From: Planctomycetota bacterium
GTDB lineage: Bacteria; Planctomycetota; UBA1135; GCA-002686595
Assembly (NCBI GenBank): GCA_021776885.1
Contig: JAJFFA010000152.1
Span: 1 to 5,148, forward strand
Length of the DNA: 5,148 nt
Direction: 5' to 3'
Part shown: positions 4,714-5,148 of the stretch, piece after piece
Numbering within the stretch: the first letter of the stretch is position 1
How the letters are laid out: each line of letters begins with the position of its first letter
Position numbers and translations under genes: made by a program
Notes under the pieces: model-generated
The model's input: the letters and a program-made list of their open reading frames with translations, nothing else
Database searches by the model: none
What the model was told of the DNA's origin: nothing

Positions 4714-5148
4714 ATGAGCGAACGGTGGAGGGGCGTACACACCCCCGTCCTGGCGGAGGAGGTTCTCGGCTATCTCGCGCAGGGCGCCGAGCCCCTCGAG
4801 GGTTGGGTGGTCGATGCGACCGCCGGCGCGGGGGGGCATAGCGAGAAGCTGCTCGAGCACTTCCCCGGCGTCCAGATCCTGGGCCTCGATCAGGACCCCG
4901 AGATCCTCGAGCTGGCCCAGGAGCGGCTGGCGCGCTTCGAAGACCGCGTGCAGCTGGTCCACGCGCGCATGTCCTCCATGGCCCACGTGGTGCGCAAGCT
5001 GCGGCTGCCCGCGCCGGTGGGGGTGTTGATGGACGTCGGCGCCAGCTCGATGCAGCTCGACAAGCCCGAGCGCGGCTTCAGCTTCCGCGCCGACGGACCC
5101 CTCGATATGCGCATGGATCCCAGCCGTGAGCGTACGGCGGCGGACATC
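4714..5148 (+). CDS. rsmH: 16S rRNA (cytosine1402-N4)-methyltransferase RsmH, 3' truncated
   Basis: RsmH (MraW) uses S-adenosylmethionine to methylate N4 of C1402 in 16S rRNA, in the decoding centre of the small subunit. The 145 visible residues show the family's features in order. HTPVLAEEVLGYL is near the N-terminus. The SAM-binding motif I is VVDATAGAGGHSEKLLEH (D34 to about 49). The acidic loop is ILGLDQDPEIL (about 55-65). The signature LMDVGASSMQLD is followed by ERGFSFRADGPLDMRMDPS, close to the classical D-GxSS-QLD / RGFSFR-DGPLDMRMD pattern. The frame is open to the window end, so more than half of the usual length of about 300 residues is missing. The start is uncertain: ATG 4714 fits the family better, but ATG 4639 is also in frame and has its own Shine-Dalgarno. 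It follows mraZ directly, the standard order at the head of a dcw cluster. Confidence 0.96.
   Translation, partial: MSERWRGVHTPVLAEEVLGYLAQGAEPLEGWVVDATAGAGGHSEKLLEHFPGVQILGLDQDPEILELAQERLARFEDRVQLVHARMSSMAHVVRKLRLPAPVGVLMDVGASSMQLDKPERGFSFRADGPLDMRMDPSRERTAADI

Noticed and set aside
4830..4836. G7 tract inside rsmH as a phase-variation site
   Set aside because: It encodes the invariant Gly-Gly of SAM motif I in an essentially housekeeping gene, and similar short G or C runs are common throughout this GC-rich window.
4084..4986. 300-codon minus-strand open frame opposite mraZ and rsmH
   Set aside because: It is antisense to two highly conserved genes, has no recognisable motif and is explained by codon bias of the plus strand.

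Overview
The window is very GC-rich DNA with dense coding on the plus strand. It looks like part of a bacterial chromosome. The lineage is inferred, not shown: the zinc-ribbon-like protein at 3099-3800 resembles, from memory, an unnamed family common in Planctomycetota, and the neighbouring HEAT-repeat lipoprotein and weak or absent Shine-Dalgarno signals before several genes fit that. No 16S or other decisive marker is present.

Region 1 (start to 3800) is a tight run of four co-directional genes that probably form one operon. The first is the 3' part of a GT-B (GT4-like) glycosyltransferase cut by the window edge. The second is a complete GT4-like glycosyltransferase that starts on a TTG overlapping the previous stop codon (TTGA). 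The third, 11 bases later, is a probable lipoprotein with HEAT-like repeats. The fourth, 9 bases later, is a small protein with two CxxC pairs and an acidic, alanine-rich tail. The two glycosyltransferases point to synthesis of a cell-surface glycan. How the other two genes relate to them is not evident from sequence.

Region 2 (3801-4153) is a non-coding spacer of 353 bases with several inverted repeats: a palindrome right after the upstream stop, a terminator-like hairpin at 3863-3889, a long imperfect inverted repeat at 3915-3954, and a 10-bp hairpin at 4022-4047 that overlaps the best promoter candidate for the downstream genes. It probably holds the end of one operon and the control region of the next.

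Region 3 (4154 to the end) is the canonical opening of a division and cell wall (dcw) cluster: mraZ, encoding a two-domain AbrB-like regulator, then rsmH (mraW), the 16S rRNA m4C1402 methyltransferase, which runs off the window. rsmH has two in-frame starts, each with a good Shine-Dalgarno sequence, and the first overlaps the mraZ stop codon as ATGA.

I see no mobile element, CRISPR array, tRNA or rRNA, and no clear sign of a new multi-gene system. The most interesting points are the C7 tract at the glycosyltransferase junction, where one inserted C would fuse the two enzymes, the structured spacer before mraZ, and the dual start of rsmH.
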